Shown one piece after another: positions 16,453 through 27,399 of a DNA stretch of 64,000 bases; the stretch's first letter is position 1; each line of letters begins with the position of its first letter. The DNA comes from Rhodospirillaceae bacterium (GTDB lineage Bacteria; Pseudomonadota; Alphaproteobacteria; CACIAM-22H2). The stretch lies in contig JALHMR010000025.1 of the NCBI GenBank assembly GCA_022843945.1, forward strand, positions 1-64,000, written 5' to 3'. The translations under genes were made by a program, and so were the position numbers. The notes beneath the pieces are model-generated. The model was given only the letters and a program-made list of their open reading frames with translations. It was not told the DNA's origin and ran no database searches.

Positions 16453-18384
16453 ATGGCGGTACGCATCAGAGGCTCGATCGGGAGCACGATATTCGGCGCC
16501 TTCGTCGCCATGAGCGTCATCACCGGTACCCTCGGCGCTCTGGGCATCTATATCCTGTCCCTGGCCGGCAACTTTGTCGCCGACACGTATGATGGGCCGC
16601 TGATGGCGGTCAACTACGCCCGCTCGGCCAGCCTCGACTTCGCGCAGATGGACAAGGAACTCCTCCACCGGGATCTCGTCCCGGAGAGCGAGCGCGCCGC
16701 CATCGACCGCCGGCTGACTCAGCTGACGGCCACGTTCTTCGAGGATCTGGCGATTGCCGACGAGCGGTCGCTGGCCGGCGACGTGCACGTGGTCATCGCC
16801 GAGATCAGGCAGCTGGTGACGGAGTGGGACGAGCTGCGACGACGCGGCGGCGCCGGAACGATCTCCGCCCAGCTCAACAGCCTGTCCGAGAAGGTCATCC
16901 AGCGCTTCGACCTGCTGACCGAGCTGACCGTCGGCCATACCTTCGTCACGCGCCGCAAGGCCGCGTCGGCCATGGACGACTTCCGGACAATCAGCATTAC
17001 CGCCATCGCGCTCGCCCTGCTGCTCTCCGCCGGGATCACCTTGCTGCTCGCCCGGCGCATCGTGGCGCCGCTCTCCGCCGCGGCGGCCGTGGCCGACCGT
17101 ATCGCGGGAGGCGAGTTCGAGACGCCCATTCCTTCCGGCGGCCGCGACGAGACCGGCAAGCTGCTGCATTCGATGGCCGTGATGCAGGACAATGTCCGCG
17201 TCATGATGGAGCGCGAGAAAGCCGGTCGCCAGTCGGCGCAGGACCGCCTGATTGCGGCGCTCGAAAGCTCCCACGATGCGATGGTGCTGGTCGATGCCAG
17301 CGGCCGCGTGGTCACGGCAAACAGCCAGCTCACCGTCTTCTTTCCGCCGCTGGCCCGGCAGATCAGCGGCGCGGGCAACTTCGCCACGATTTTCAAGGAG
17401 GTCGCTGACCGCCTGGTCACCCGGATCGTGGTGCCCAATGAGGCGCGCAGCGAGGTGGACTGGAGCGATCTCCTCGCCGTCGGCGGCGAGTTCCAGCTCG
17501 CCGACGGCCGGTGGCTCCGGGCCAGCCGCAGCAGCACGCCGGACGGCGGCTTCTTCCTCGTGCTCAGCGACTTCTCCGCGATCAAGGAGCGCGAAGAGCG
17601 CCTGAAGGAGGCAAAACTGCAAGCCGAAGCCGCAAGCGCGGCAAAGAGCAACTTCCTCGCCAACATGTCGCACGAGCTGCGTACACCGCTCAACGCAATC
17701 ATCGGTTTCGCCGACATCATCTCCCGCCAGGTCCTCGGCGGCATCGGCAACCCCAGGTACCGTGACTACGCAACCGATATCGTACGCAGCGGCCAGCACC
17801 TGCTTGAGGTCATCAACAGCGTCCTCGACGTCGCGAAAAGCCAGGCGGGAAAACTTCAGCTCAATGCCGAAACGGTCGACCTGAGCCACATCTTCGACGA
17901 TTGCATTGCCATGATGCGCGAGCAGTGCGAGCGCGCGCAGCTTCATCTCGTCGTCGAGCGCCCCCACCAGCCGCTGCTGGCCTGGGCCGAGCCGGCGAAG
18001 CTGCGCCAGATCATCCTCAATCTTCTGTCCAATGCGGTGAAGTTCACCGATCCCGGCGGCACGGTTTCCCTGGTCGCCAGCCCGCCCTTTGCCGGCGTCA
18101 TCAACGTGCGGATCACCGATACCGGCATCGGCATGTCGCCCGAGCACATCGCCATTGCGCTAACGCCGTTCAGCCAGGTCGACAACCGCCTGGCGCGCCG
18201 CTACGAGGGCACCGGCCTGGGATTGCCTCTGACCAAGGCGCTGGTCGAGCTGCACGGCGGCGAAATGACCATCGTCAGCAAGCTGGGCGTGGGAACCGAA
18301 GTGACGTTCTCGCTGAAGGACTTGTCCGCCGGCCGCGACGCGGGCCCTCAGCTGACCTCAGATGCGACCGCCAAGACCGGTTGA
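16453..18384 (+). CDS. Membrane sensor histidine kinase (HAMP-PAS-HisKA-HATPase)
   Basis: A 643-residue kinase. It has two membrane segments (about residues 12-38 and 178-202) around a helical periplasmic sensor, a HAMP linker (ARRIVAPLSAAAAVADRIAGGEFETPI), a PAS-like region, then the dimerisation/phosphoacceptor box SHELRTPLN with His407. The ATP-binding domain shows NLLSNAVKFT (N box), DTGIGM (G1) and GTGLGLPLTKALVELHGG (G2). All catalytic parts are present. There is no receiver domain and no response-regulator gene next to it, so its partner is elsewhere. The following porin-like gene may or may not be in the same transcript (95-bp gap). Confidence 0.94.
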   Translation: MAVRIRGSIGSTIFGAFVAMSVITGTLGALGIYILSLAGNFVADTYDGPLMAVNYARSASLDFAQMDKELLHRDLVPESERAAIDRRLTQLTATFFEDLAIADERSLAGDVHVVIAEIRQLVTEWDELRRRGGAGTISAQLNSLSEKVIQRFDLLTELTVGHTFVTRRKAASAMDDFRTISITAIALALLLSAGITLLLARRIVAPLSAAAAVADRIAGGEFETPIPSGGRDETGKLLHSMAVMQDNVRVMMEREKAGRQSAQDRLIAALESSHDAMVLVDASGRVVTANSQLTVFFPPLARQISGAGNFATIFKEVADRLVTRIVVPNEARSEVDWSDLLAVGGEFQLADGRWLRASRSSTPDGGFFLVLSDFSAIKEREERLKEAKLQAEAASAAKSNFLANMSHELRTPLNAIIGFADIISRQVLGGIGNPRYRDYATDIVRSGQHLLEVINSVLDVAKSQAGKLQLNAETVDLSHIFDDCIAMMREQCERAQLHLVVERPHQPLLAWAEPAKLRQIILNLLSNAVKFTDPGGTVSLVASPPFAGVINVRITDTGIGMSPEHIAIALTPFSQVDNRLARRYEGTGLGLPLTKALVELHGGEMTIVSKLGVGTEVTFSLKDLSAGRDAGPQLTSDATAKTG

Positions 18385-18478
18385 GCCTCGGCTCGCACCG
18401 ACCGGACCTGGCACCGGGATATGATATCGTTCGCTCACGATCAGGGGACTCGTCCGCGATGATGGGGGTCGATGCGGC

Positions 18479-19702
18479 ATGAGACGCGCGCTGCTCGCTT
18501 TTGCCGCGCTGCAATCCGCCGTGGTCACCGGGCCGATCCAGGCCCAGCAGCTCAGCCTCAACGGCCTGGCTGATCTCCGGCTGATCCGGCCCTCCGATCA
18601 GCGCTCGTGGATGGACGGCGGCCTGGGCAAGTTCAACTTTCCCGGCGGCAGCGATCATGATCCCGACATTCGTCTGGGCGGCCTGTTCGTCGATGGCAAG
18701 CTGACCTTCACCCCGGAGCTCGACCTCTTCGCCACGCTGCGCCACGACCCGCGCCAGGAGCGGACGCTCGACTTCCTCGAAGCCTATGCCCGCTATCGCC
18801 CCGCTTCCGATGGCGCCATGCAGGGCACGCTGAAGCTGGGCGCCTTCTTCCCGCCGATTTCACTGGAGAACGAGGGCGTCGGCTGGACCAGCCCGTGGAC
18901 CATCAGCTCGTCCGCCATCAACACCTGGGTCGGCGAGGAGCTGCGTACCGTCGGCGGCGAAGGCACGCTCGAATGGCGCACCGACAGCGGCGCCCTGCAG
19001 CTGGTCGGCGCGCTGTTTGGTTACAACGGCCCGGCCGGCACTTTGCTCTCCTATCGCGGCTGGTCGATCGGCGACCGGGCCGTCGGTCTTCTGGACAAGA
19101 ACCGGCAGCCGGATACGGTTGCCCGGCGTAACAACCACGCAATCCCGATGAAGAGCGAGCCCTGGGTGCAGATCGGCGGCTCCGTGAGCTGGTACGGCGG
19201 CATCGCCTGGCGCGAGGAGGATCTCGGGCGGATGATGCTGCTCTACTGGGACAACAAGGCCGACCCGCGCGAGTTCAAGCATGACGAGTTCGGCTGGGAG
19301 ACGAAGTTCACCAGCCTCGCGGTCGAGACCTATATCGGCGAGACCACGATTCTGGCCCAGGCCATGGCCGGCACCACGGAGTTCGGTCCCTCCGCCACCT
19401 TCACCAGCCTGACACGCTTCCAGTCGGCCTACCTGCTGGCGGGCCGCTACTTCGGCGACTGGAGCGTCGCCGGCCGCATCGACGTCTTCGCCACCCAGGA
19501 GGACCATACCGGCCGGCGGCTCGATCTCAGCGAGCGCGGCCATGCGCTGACCGCCGCCGTCAACTGGCGGCCGGTGCGCTGGCTGCGCCTCACCGCCGAG
19601 GCCTTACGCGTCGACAGCTATCGCGGCGACCGCGTCAATGACGGGGTCGCGCCGCGCGCCATCGAGAACCAGTTCCAGCTGGCGACACGCATCTTCTTCT
19701 GA
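18479..19702 (+). CDS. Outer-membrane porin-like beta-barrel protein
   Basis: A 407-residue exported protein with a signal peptide ending near IQA. The mature part alternates polar and hydrophobic residues in strands (for example GLFVDGKLTFTPELDLFATLRHD, YARYRPASDGAMQGTLKLGAFFPP, AVNWRPVRWLRLTAEALRVDSY) and ends in the sequence QLATRIFF, a terminal Phe being the usual BAM recognition signal. This fits a 16- or 18-strand outer-membrane barrel. No family with known substrate is recognised. It may supply an outer-membrane channel; the upstream kinase offers a possible regulator but nothing proves it. Confidence 0.8.
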   Translation: MRRALLAFAALQSAVVTGPIQAQQLSLNGLADLRLIRPSDQRSWMDGGLGKFNFPGGSDHDPDIRLGGLFVDGKLTFTPELDLFATLRHDPRQERTLDFLEAYARYRPASDGAMQGTLKLGAFFPPISLENEGVGWTSPWTISSSAINTWVGEELRTVGGEGTLEWRTDSGALQLVGALFGYNGPAGTLLSYRGWSIGDRAVGLLDKNRQPDTVARRNNHAIPMKSEPWVQIGGSVSWYGGIAWREEDLGRMMLLYWDNKADPREFKHDEFGWETKFTSLAVETYIGETTILAQAMAGTTEFGPSATFTSLTRFQSAYLLAGRYFGDWSVAGRIDVFATQEDHTGRRLDLSERGHALTAAVNWRPVRWLRLTAEALRVDSYRGDRVNDGVAPRAIENQFQLATRIFF

Positions 19703-19759
19703 CGCCAGCCGGCCTCATGCTACCGTCCCTGCCGAAAAGGACAGGGAGGACTATCGAGC

Positions 19760-20869
<1,110 letters not shown>

Positions 20870-21196
20870 CCGCATTAAGCAGAAGCGGCCTGACCAATTT
20901 CCGAATCCTGGCAATGCTGCGCTGCGATGTCGCGGCGCAGCACGGCGTTATCCACAAAAACTGCGCTCCTTGCGGAGTAATCGGGTGATCAACACCACGA
21001 ATCGCTAGCGCCCCTATTACGATATGGGTAGGTTTTCGAAAATCGTCGGAACACTATCTAAGCTCTATCCTGCGGCCCACTTTTTGCGACGCTGAAACAA
21101 ATATCGGGCGCATATGTCACGCTTCCGGCCGCGGCACATCCCTTAGCTTGTCACCCTTTATCCGAGCCTCGCATGCGTAGCTCCGCAGGAGACGTT
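20870..21196. other. Intergenic region before pckG
   Basis: About 330 bp without a credible gene. It contains one perfect DnaA-type 9-mer (TTATCCACA at 20948-20956), an AT-rich stretch around 21020-21110 that probably holds the pckG promoter, and the GCAGGAGA ribosome site of pckG. No RNA gene is recognised. Confidence 0.5.
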
Positions 21197-23020
21197 ATGA
21201 ACATGCACACCCCGCGTCGCACCAACAACGCCCGGCTTCTGAGCTGGGTCGATGAGATGGCGGCGCTGTGCAAGCCCGACAAGATCTACTGGTGCGATGG
21301 CTCGCAGGAAGAATACGACCGGCTGTGCGAGGAGATGGTGCAGAAGGGCACGCTGATCCGGCTCAACCCGGAGAAGCGCCCGAACTCCTTCCTTGCCCGC
21401 TCCGACGCCGGCGACGTGGCGCGCGTCGAGGATCGCACCTTCGTCTGCACCAGGACGAAGGAAGACGCCGGCCCGAACAACAACTGGATCGATCCCGAGG
21501 AGATGAAGCGCACGCTGAAGCCGCTGTTCGACGGCTGCATGCGCGGGCGCACGATGTACGTCATCCCCTTCAGCATGGGCCCGCTCGGCTCGCCGATCGC
21601 CCAGATCGGCGTGCAGCTCACCGATTCAGCCTATGCCGTGGTCAACATGCGGATCATGACCCGCATCGGCCAGAAGGTGCTCGACGTGCTCGACGGCCAC
21701 GAATTCGTGCCCTGCCTGCACTCGGTCGGCCAGCCGCTCAAACCGGGCGAGAAGGATTCCGTCTGGCCGAGCAACGAGACCAAGTACATCGTCCAGTTCC
21801 CCGAGGAGCGGACGATCTGGTCGTTCGGCTCGGGCTACGGCGGAAACGCGCTGCTCGGCAAGAAATGCTTCGCGCTGCGCATCGCCTCGGCGATGGCCAA
21901 GGACGAAGGCTGGCTGGCCGAGCACATGCTCATCCTCGGCGTGGAAGATCCGAAGGGCGAGACGACCTACGTCGCCGCCGCCTTCCCCTCCGCCTGCGGC
22001 AAGACCAATTTCGCCATGATGATCCCGCCCGACAGCTTCAACGGCTGGAAAGTGCGCACAGTCGGCGAGGACATCGCCTGGATCAAGAAGGACAAGGATG
22101 GCCAGCTCCGCGCCATCAATCCGGAGAACGGCTGCTTCGGGGTCGCCCCCGGCACGTCCTACAAGACCAATCCCAACGCGATGAAGATGCTCGAGCGCGA
22201 CACCATCTTCACCAACGTCGCCCTGACCGACGATGGCGACGTGTGGTGGGAAGGCATGGACGGTCCGCCGCCCAAGCACGCCATCGACTGGCGCGGCCGC
22301 GACTGGACGCCGGAGAGCAAGGAAAAGGCCGCACATCCCAACTCGCGCTTCACCGTGCCGACCTCGCAATGCCCGAGCGCCGATCCGAAGTGGGAAGATC
22401 CCGCCGGCGTGCCGATCTCGGCTTTCATCTTCGGCGGCCGCCTGTCCAAGACCTTCCCGCTGGTCTTCCAGGGCTTCGACTGGGCGCACGGCGTCTACAT
22501 GGGAGCCACGCTCGGCTCCGAAGCGACGGCCGCGGCGGTCAACCAGGCGGCGATCCGCCGTGATCCGATGGCGATGCTGCCCTTCTGCGGCTACAACATG
22601 GCCGATTACTGGGGGCACTGGCTGAAGATCGGCCAGGGCCTCAAGAACCCGCCTGCCATCTTCCGCGTGAACTGGTTCCGCAAGGACGACAAGGGCGGCT
22701 TCCTCTGGCCGGGCTTCGGCGAGAACATGCGCGTCCTCAAGTGGATCGTCGACCGCGTGCGCGGTCGTGGCGAGGCGGTGAAGAGCCCGTTCGGCTTCAT
22801 GCCGCGCTACCAGGACATCAGCTGGGACGGTCTCAAGTTCGACCGCGACGCCTTCCACGCCGTCACCGACATCGACCGCGAGGAAGCCAGGCGCGAAGCC
22901 GAGGACCAGAAGGAGCTGTTCGCCCGCTTCGGCGCGCGGCTACCGAAGGAGATGGAAGAGCAGCGCCGGCAGCTGGCGGCCCGCGCCGACGCGGCACCGG
23001 CCACCTGGCGGGCGGAGTAG
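21197..23020 (+). CDS. pckG: Phosphoenolpyruvate carboxykinase (GTP)
   Basis: A 607-residue gluconeogenic enzyme that converts oxaloacetate plus GTP to PEP, CO2 and GDP. The kinase loop [16 protein letters not shown] carries Cys267 and Lys269 of the GTP-type enzyme; the [30 protein letters not shown] and [14 protein letters not shown] segments are also characteristic. The length is normal for the GTP form (the ATP form is shorter and unrelated). The ATG at 21197, preceded by GCAGGAGA, is chosen over 21173. Many alphaproteobacteria use the ATP enzyme, so the GTP form is a useful taxonomic clue. It stands alone. Confidence 0.97.
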   Translation: MNMHTPRRTNNARLLSWVDEMAALCKPDKIYWCDGSQEEYDRLCEEMVQKGTLIRLNPEKRPNSFLARSDAGDVARVEDRTFVCTRTKEDAGPNNNWIDPEEMKRTLKPLFDGCMRGRTMYVIPFSMGPLGSPIAQIGVQLTDSAYAVVNMRIMTRIGQKVLDVLDGHEFVPCLHSVGQPLKPGEKDSVWPSNETKYIVQFPEERTIWSFGSGYGGNALLGKKCFALRIASAMAKDEGWLAEHMLILGVEDPKGETTYVAAAFPSACGKTNFAMMIPPDSFNGWKVRTVGEDIAWIKKDKDGQLRAINPENGCFGVAPGTSYKTNPNAMKMLERDTIFTNVALTDDGDVWWEGMDGPPPKHAIDWRGRDWTPESKEKAAHPNSRFTVPTSQCPSADPKWEDPAGVPISAFIFGGRLSKTFPLVFQGFDWAHGVYMGATLGSEATAAAVNQAAIRRDPMAMLPFCGYNMADYWGHWLKIGQGLKNPPAIFRVNWFRKDDKGGFLWPGFGENMRVLKWIVDRVRGRGEAVKSPFGFMPRYQDISWDGLKFDRDAFHAVTDIDREEARREAEDQKELFARFGARLPKEMEEQRRQLAARADAAPATWRAE

Positions 23021-23049
23021 CGCCGAGGCGCTTAGCCCGCCACCATCTC

Positions 23050-23180
23050 GGTTGTCATCCCGGACAAGCCGCGTCTTCGCGGCGCGATCCGGGATCCATC
23101 GGGCCACCGGCACCATGGACCCCGGCTTTCGCCGGGGTGACATCGTATTATTGGCTTCGCCGCTTGTCCGGGACGACGAT
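23050..23180. repeat. Intergenic palindromic repeat, copy A
   Basis: Contains GTCATCCCGGACAAGC, GCGATCCGGGATCCATC and ATGGACCCCGGCTTTCGCCG in order, with several inner palindromes. A second copy lies reversed at 51369-51485. This is the style of alphaproteobacterial dispersed intergenic (REP/BIME-like) repeats. It lies between convergent pckG and the LysE gene and may form the 3' end of either transcript. Confidence 0.75.
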
Positions 23181-23194
23181 AGTGAGTGCGGCTC

Positions 23195-23818
23195 CTAAGC
23201 CGCCTTCTTCCAGCCCACCGCCAGCAACCCTGAGCCGATCAGCAGTGAGCCGCCGACGCGGTTGACGGCGCGCTGTACGCCCACGCTGCGGATGGCGCCG
23301 CGCGCCGCCGAGGCGAGCAGCGCAAAGCCCAGCGCGTTGATCGCCGCCATCACCACGAACGTGGCGCCGAGAATCATCATCTGGCCAATGGCCGGCGCCG
23401 CCGGATCGAGGAACTGCGGCAGGAAGGCGACGAAGAAGATCGTGGCCTTGGGATTGAGCGCCGTCACCAGATAAGCGTGGCCAAACATGTGCAGGGGCCG
23501 CGTCTCGCTATCCGGCTGCATCTCCGCCGGCACCACCGGAGCGCGCCACAGCCTGATGCCGAGATAGATCAGGTAGGCCGCCCCGACCCAGCGCAGCGCG
23601 GTGAACAACTCCGCCGAGGTTGCCAGCAAGGCGCCGAGGCCGAGCATGGCGAGAGTCACCGACGTCAGGTCGCCCAGCGCCACGCCAGCCACCGTCGCCA
23701 GCGCCGAGCGCTGCCCCTGCCCCAAAGCATAGGAGACGACCAGCAGCACCGTCGGTCCGGGGATCAGCAGCACCACCGCCGACGCGGCGACGAAGGCCAG
23801 CCAGAGTTCGAGCGGCAT
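23195..23818 (-). CDS. LysE/RhtB-family amino-acid exporter
   Basis: A 207-residue inner-membrane protein with about six membrane segments. The N-terminus LWLAFVAASAVVLLIPGPTVLLVVSYALGQGQRSALATVAGVALGD carries the family's PGP motif and GxxxGxxxGD region. Members export amino acids such as homoserine, threonine or lysine, or related metabolites. Its neighbours do not point to a substrate. It is read toward pckG, with 11 bp after it to the next upstream gene (23830-24219), which may be in the same transcript as argC. Confidence 0.92.
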   Translation of the reverse strand: MPLELWLAFVAASAVVLLIPGPTVLLVVSYALGQGQRSALATVAGVALGDLTSVTLAMLGLGALLATSAELFTALRWVGAAYLIYLGIRLWRAPVVPAEMQPDSETRPLHMFGHAYLVTALNPKATIFFVAFLPQFLDPAAPAIGQMMILGATFVVMAAINALGFALLASAARGAIRSVGVQRAVNRVGGSLLIGSGLLAVGWKKAA

Positions 23819-23829
23819 AGGGCTGTCGG

Positions 23830-24219
23830 TTACTGTGGCAAAGACGTGGCGGCGGCGCCCCGGCCGATGACGATCGGATCAAAGCCGTGAACGCGGCGGT
23901 AGATCCAAAGCAGCCCCGGCGCCGCGGTCGAGGCGACGCCGCAGCCCGCGGCAAATCCGGCCGCTGCGATGGGAATGATGACAGGAATGCTGGCCCCGCC
24001 GGTCGCCGCCGCGATGAGCTCCGAGTAAGTCGCGACGCCGACCATCGCCGCCGCCCCGCCGATCAGGCAGGCCATTCCCTGGAACTCGGCATAGGTGAAG
24101 GTCGCCGGCAGGTCGCCGGCCGCAGGCGGAACCTGGTTGCGCTGCGTCTGCGCCGAGAGCGGGCCGGCGCCCGTCGCGAACATCAATACCAGGGTCGCGA
24201 TGAACGCCAGTCGCTTCAT
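23830..24219 (-). CDS. Small exported/membrane protein of unknown function
   Basis: 129 residues. It has a signal peptide (MKRLAFIATLVLMFATGAGPLSAQ) and two hydrophobic glycine/alanine-rich stretches (ACLIGGAAAMVGVATYSELIAAA and IPVIIPIAAAGFAAGCGVASTAAPGLLWIYR) that could span the inner membrane or pack against it. Its start codon overlaps the argC stop (ATGA on the minus strand), so translation is coupled to argC. Glycine-zipper-like composition suggests a membrane-associated structural protein. No family is recognised. Confidence 0.7.
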   Translation of the reverse strand: MKRLAFIATLVLMFATGAGPLSAQTQRNQVPPAAGDLPATFTYAEFQGMACLIGGAAAMVGVATYSELIAAATGGASIPVIIPIAAAGFAAGCGVASTAAPGLLWIYRRVHGFDPIVIGRGAAATSLPQ

Positions 24220-25271
24220 GGAAAAAGTGCCTCCTGCATAAGGCCCGTCGTCTCCGGCAGGCCGGTCATCAGATTCATGTTCTGGATCGCCTGCCCCGAG
24301 GCCCCCTTGACCAGGTTGTCCTCGACGCAGAGCAGGATGACCCGGCCCGGCACCCGGTCGGCGAACACGCCGATCAGCACCCGGTTGGAGCCTCGCACAT
24401 GCCGGGTGGCCGGCGATACACCTTCCGCGACGACGTGGACGAAGGGCTCGTCGGCATAGCGTTTCTCGAGCGTGGCCCGCAGATCGGCCGCCTTGGCGCC
24501 GTTGGCGAGGCGCACGTAGATCGTCGACAGGATGCCGCGGTTCATCGGCATCAGGTGCGGCGTGAAGTTAACCAGGATCGGCCGCCCCGCTGCCTTCGAC
24601 AGGCCCTGCTCGATCTCCGGCGCGTGGCGGTGCTTGGCCACGCCGTAGGCATGGATGCCCTCGGCGACCTCGCTATAGAGCATCTCCTCCTTGGCGGCAC
24701 GGCCGGCGCCAGTCATACCGGACTTGGCGTCGATGATGATGTCGTCGAGCTCGATCTGCTTCGCCTCGATCAGCGGGATCAGCGGCAGCTGCGCCGAGGT
24801 CGGGTAGCAACCGGGATTGGCGACCAGCCGCGCGGCTTTCACCGCCGGGCGCTCGATCTCGGTGAGGCCATAGACTGCCTCTTTCTGGAGCTCGGGCGCC
24901 TTGTGCGCGTGGCCGTACCACGTCGCATAGGTCTCCAGGTCGTAGAGCCGGAAATCGGCCGACAGGTCGACCACTTTGAGGTTGCGCGGTAGCCTGGCGA
25001 TCACCTCCTGCGTCGTGCCGTGCGGCAGGGCGCAGAAAACGACATCGAGGCCGCTCCAGTCGGCATCCTCGACCTTGATCAGGGTCGGCAGCTTGAGATG
25101 CGCCAGATGCGGAAATACCGCACCCAGTTTCTTGCCGGCGGCGCGGTCGCCGGTCAGCAGCGACATTGTCACCTGCGGATGCTGGGCCAGCAGCCGGATC
25201 AGCTCGGAGCCGGTATACCCGGAGGCCCCGAGGATGCCGACCCGGATGTTGTTCGACGGAATCGCGTTCAT
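24216..25271 (-). CDS. argC: N-acetyl-gamma-glutamyl-phosphate reductase
   Basis: A 351-residue enzyme of arginine biosynthesis that reduces N-acetylglutamyl phosphate to the semialdehyde with NADPH. VGILGASGYTGSELIRLL is the cofactor fold, ANPGCYPTS carries the active-site Cys, and GVAKHRHAPEIEQ and FTPHLMPMNRGILSTIYV are family segments. The start at 25271 is followed directly by the fold; the longer frame is not needed. In related genomes rplM-rpsI stands close upstream of argC; here that link is split by the island at 25911-47722. Confidence 0.97.
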   Translation of the reverse strand: MNAIPSNNIRVGILGASGYTGSELIRLLAQHPQVTMSLLTGDRAAGKKLGAVFPHLAHLKLPTLIKVEDADWSGLDVVFCALPHGTTQEVIARLPRNLKVVDLSADFRLYDLETYATWYGHAHKAPELQKEAVYGLTEIERPAVKAARLVANPGCYPTSAQLPLIPLIEAKQIELDDIIIDAKSGMTGAGRAAKEEMLYSEVAEGIHAYGVAKHRHAPEIEQGLSKAAGRPILVNFTPHLMPMNRGILSTIYVRLANGAKAADLRATLEKRYADEPFVHVVAEGVSPATRHVRGSNRVLIGVFADRVPGRVILLCVEDNLVKGASGQAIQNMNLMTGLPETTGLMQEALFP

Positions 25272-25313
25272 GGCTAAAACCTTACTTCCGAAAAGGGGAA
25301 AATCCAAACGGGC

Positions 25314-25820
25314 TCAAACCGCGGCTGGCGCCCGTCGTCGGAAGAACGTCGTGTCCACAGTCATGCGCGGGAACGCCGCCGGCAGCTCGGCTTCGGCGAT
25401 CTCCACGAAACCGTTGCGCCGGTAGAAATGCTGGGCGGCGACGAACTTGTCGATCGTCCCCAGCACGATCTCGGTCATGCCGTGCCGCGCGGCGTGAGCC
25501 AGCAGCGCATCGAGCAGGCCCTGGGCGACGCCCTTCTCGCGCCCCCGCCAGGCGGGGTGGACGAACATCTTGCGCAAGGCCCCCCTGCCCTCGCCGATAT
25601 CGAGCAGGCCGATCGCGCCGACAGGCTTGTCGCCCGCGCTGGCCACCCAGAACTCGCCGCTGCCCTTACGGAAGAAGCCGGCGATGTCCACCAGGTCCGG
25701 CTGCGCCTCGAGCGTGACCGGAATGCCGAATTCGCGCCGCTGAATGCCCAGCACGAGCGTGGCCACGGCGCGGCGCTGCACGGCGGTGAACGGCTCGATG
25801 GTGAAAGCGGCGGTCGACAT
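25314..25820 (-). CDS. GNAT-family N-acetyltransferase
   Basis: A 168-residue acetyltransferase. Core motif A is GALRKMFVHPAWRGREKGVAQGLLDALLAHA, with the acetyl-CoA-binding R-G-R-x-K-G loop, and motif B ends in the FYRRNGFVEI beta-bulge segment. The start at 25820 is followed directly by the domain; the longer frame runs back through the rpsI terminator. Members acetylate amines of proteins or small molecules; the substrate is unknown. It sits between the original rpsI terminator and argC, 42 bp upstream of argC, possibly co-transcribed with it. Confidence 0.9.
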   Translation of the reverse strand: MSTAAFTIEPFTAVQRRAVATLVLGIQRREFGIPVTLEAQPDLVDIAGFFRKGSGEFWVASAGDKPVGAIGLLDIGEGRGALRKMFVHPAWRGREKGVAQGLLDALLAHAARHGMTEIVLGTIDKFVAAQHFYRRNGFVEIAEAELPAAFPRMTVDTTFFRRRAPAAV

Positions 25821-25847
25821 GGGTCCTGCTGCCTGGCGGTAAAGAAA

Positions 25848-25873
25848 AAGGGCGCCCCGCGAGGGGCGCCCTT
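25848..25873 (-). terminator. Original rpsI-operon terminator, now cut off from rpsI
   Basis: AAGGGCGCCCC-gcga-GGGGCGCCCTT; on the minus strand it is followed by TTTTTCTTT. It lies about 40 bp past the old rpsI stop left at the island's left end, so it once ended the rplM-rpsI transcript and now follows the island. Confidence 0.85.
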
Positions 25874-25910
25874 CGGCTTGGAACCCCCTCGGGGGGCTGA
25901 GAGCAAGCTC

Positions 25911-25925
25911 AGCGCTTCGAGAACT
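25911..25925. repeat. Left attachment core (attL), old rpsI 3' end
   Basis: AGCGCTTCGAGAACT. On the minus strand it reads the last rpsI codons, F-S-K-R, then TGA. It is identical to 47708-47722. Sequence on the argC side of it is the native rpsI downstream region with its terminator. Confidence 0.9.
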
Positions 25926-25977
25926 CGACGCTCTCCAAACCGTTGATACGGCAGGGGAAATAACGTCGAAAAATTTT

Positions 25978-25994
25978 GGTGAATGATTGGTGAA
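25978..25994. repeat. Arm-type repeat near attL
   Basis: GGTGAATGATTGGTGAA: two GGTGAA hexamers 11 bp apart, same strand. It recurs at 47571-47587 and 47624-47640 with one base change. Likely integrase arm or excisionase binding sites. Confidence 0.7.
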
Positions 25995-26066
25995 CGGTTG
26001 CGGCGGGCGCCATTGCGGCGTCACCACTGGGCAAAGCGCTGCAAGACGCGGACAGGACCAACATGG

Positions 26067-27242
26067 TTACACCCGGATGGTAGTGGCGCTGAACGGCTGC
26101 GAAGGTGCGCCGTCTATCATAAGTCGCAGGTAAATATCGTGATTTGCCAAGTTGAGCAAGTCCGTAGGCTCCAGGCGTCCCTTGAACTCCCTGCCGAGGA
26201 CTACCGCGTCTTCCGGCCCTACCCGGAACGCAATGAGGGTGCCCCGGTTGCCGAGGACGGCATGGCGGATATCGTCCTGGAGCTGATGCAGGTACTGGTG
26301 CGCCAGGACAAGTCCGACGCCATACTTACGTAGTTCTGAGGCCATACTGGCGATGAAGTGGGTGGTGAACGCCTGGAATTCGTCGATGTAGACGAAGAAT
26401 GACCGCCGGGCGGCTTCCGGCATGTCGGCGCGGCTGAAGGCCGCGAGCCCTATCGTGGTAACGAGCAAGCTCCCGAGAAGCGAGGCGCTGTCCTCGCCGA
26501 TGCGCCCCTTGGCGAGGTTGATAATCACTGCCCCGCCCTCGTCCATGACTCGTCGGAAGCTGATCGGCCGCTCGGGGTCTACCAGGACACGATAGAGGAG
26601 CGGATCGGCCAGGAACGCCCCAACCTTGTTCTGTATGGGCGCGATGCTTTCGGTTCGGTACCGCTTCGGGTAGCTCTCGTATTCCTCAAGCCAGAATGCC
26701 TTGACCTGCGGATTGTCTGAACTCGCGGCGCATTGCCGCCGATACCCATCATCGATAAGAAGCCGAAGCACGTCCGGTAGTGCTGCCGCCGGCTGCTCTA
26801 GGAGCAACAGGAGAGCATTGCGGAGCGTGTGCTCCATACGAACGCCCCAAGCATCGGACCAAATGCTCTTGAACGTCTCCAACAGTCCGGATGCCGCAAG
26901 CGAGCGGCGCTCGCGGACAACGCGCCGCAGCGGGTTATATCCAAACGGCTGCACGGGATCGGGAACGTTGAAATACTGCACCTGCTCCCTTTGGTCGGCC
27001 CGCACGCGCCCGTATAAGCGGTCTGCCAGGTCGCCGTGCGGGTCTATCAAACAGAAGCCGCGGCCTGACTGGAGATCCTGCGCGGCCATAGTCTCGATGA
27101 GCGTCGTCTTACCGGCCCCTGTCTCGCCAATGACATGCATGTGGAATAGGCGATCAGATTGTTTGATGCCGAAACGACGATAGTCGTTCCGAAAATTGGT
27201 TCGGGCAAAGTAGGAAATTGGATTGCTGCCGCATCGCTGCAT
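26067..27242 (-). CDS. VirD4/TraG/HerA-like P-loop ATPase (coupling-protein type)
   Basis: A 391-residue ATPase (from the ATG at 27242; an upstream in-frame start at 27407 gives 446 but overlaps the divergent gene). Walker A is GETGAGKT (residues 39-46), followed by LIDPHGDLADRL, and Walker B is FFVYIDEFQAF; GVGLVLAHQYLHQLQDDI and GTLIAFRVGPEDA match the sensor/arginine-finger part of the TraG-type DNA-translocating ATPases. Such proteins couple DNA to a transfer channel or move DNA in other contexts. It is a distant paralogue of the product at 41094-42824. No membrane anchor is seen. It is read outward toward attL and lies alone. Confidence 0.85.
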   Translation of the reverse strand: MQRCGSNPISYFARTNFRNDYRRFGIKQSDRLFHMHVIGETGAGKTTLIETMAAQDLQSGRGFCLIDPHGDLADRLYGRVRADQREQVQYFNVPDPVQPFGYNPLRRVVRERRSLAASGLLETFKSIWSDAWGVRMEHTLRNALLLLLEQPAAALPDVLRLLIDDGYRRQCAASSDNPQVKAFWLEEYESYPKRYRTESIAPIQNKVGAFLADPLLYRVLVDPERPISFRRVMDEGGAVIINLAKGRIGEDSASLLGSLLVTTIGLAAFSRADMPEAARRSFFVYIDEFQAFTTHFIASMASELRKYGVGLVLAHQYLHQLQDDIRHAVLGNRGTLIAFRVGPEDAVVLGREFKGRLEPTDLLNLANHDIYLRLMIDGAPSQPFSATTIRV

Positions 27243-27399
27243 AGCCCAAGGCTTGCGCGTTTGAGCATCGAACGCACGACGTGCAATTATGACGCAGCGG
27301 CAACCGAGATTCTGGCGCACGACTACCCGGCATAAATCCGAAGCGCCGTGTTGATGTAGAATGGTTGACGCCTTCCCATAGCAGCCCGGATTCAAAGTG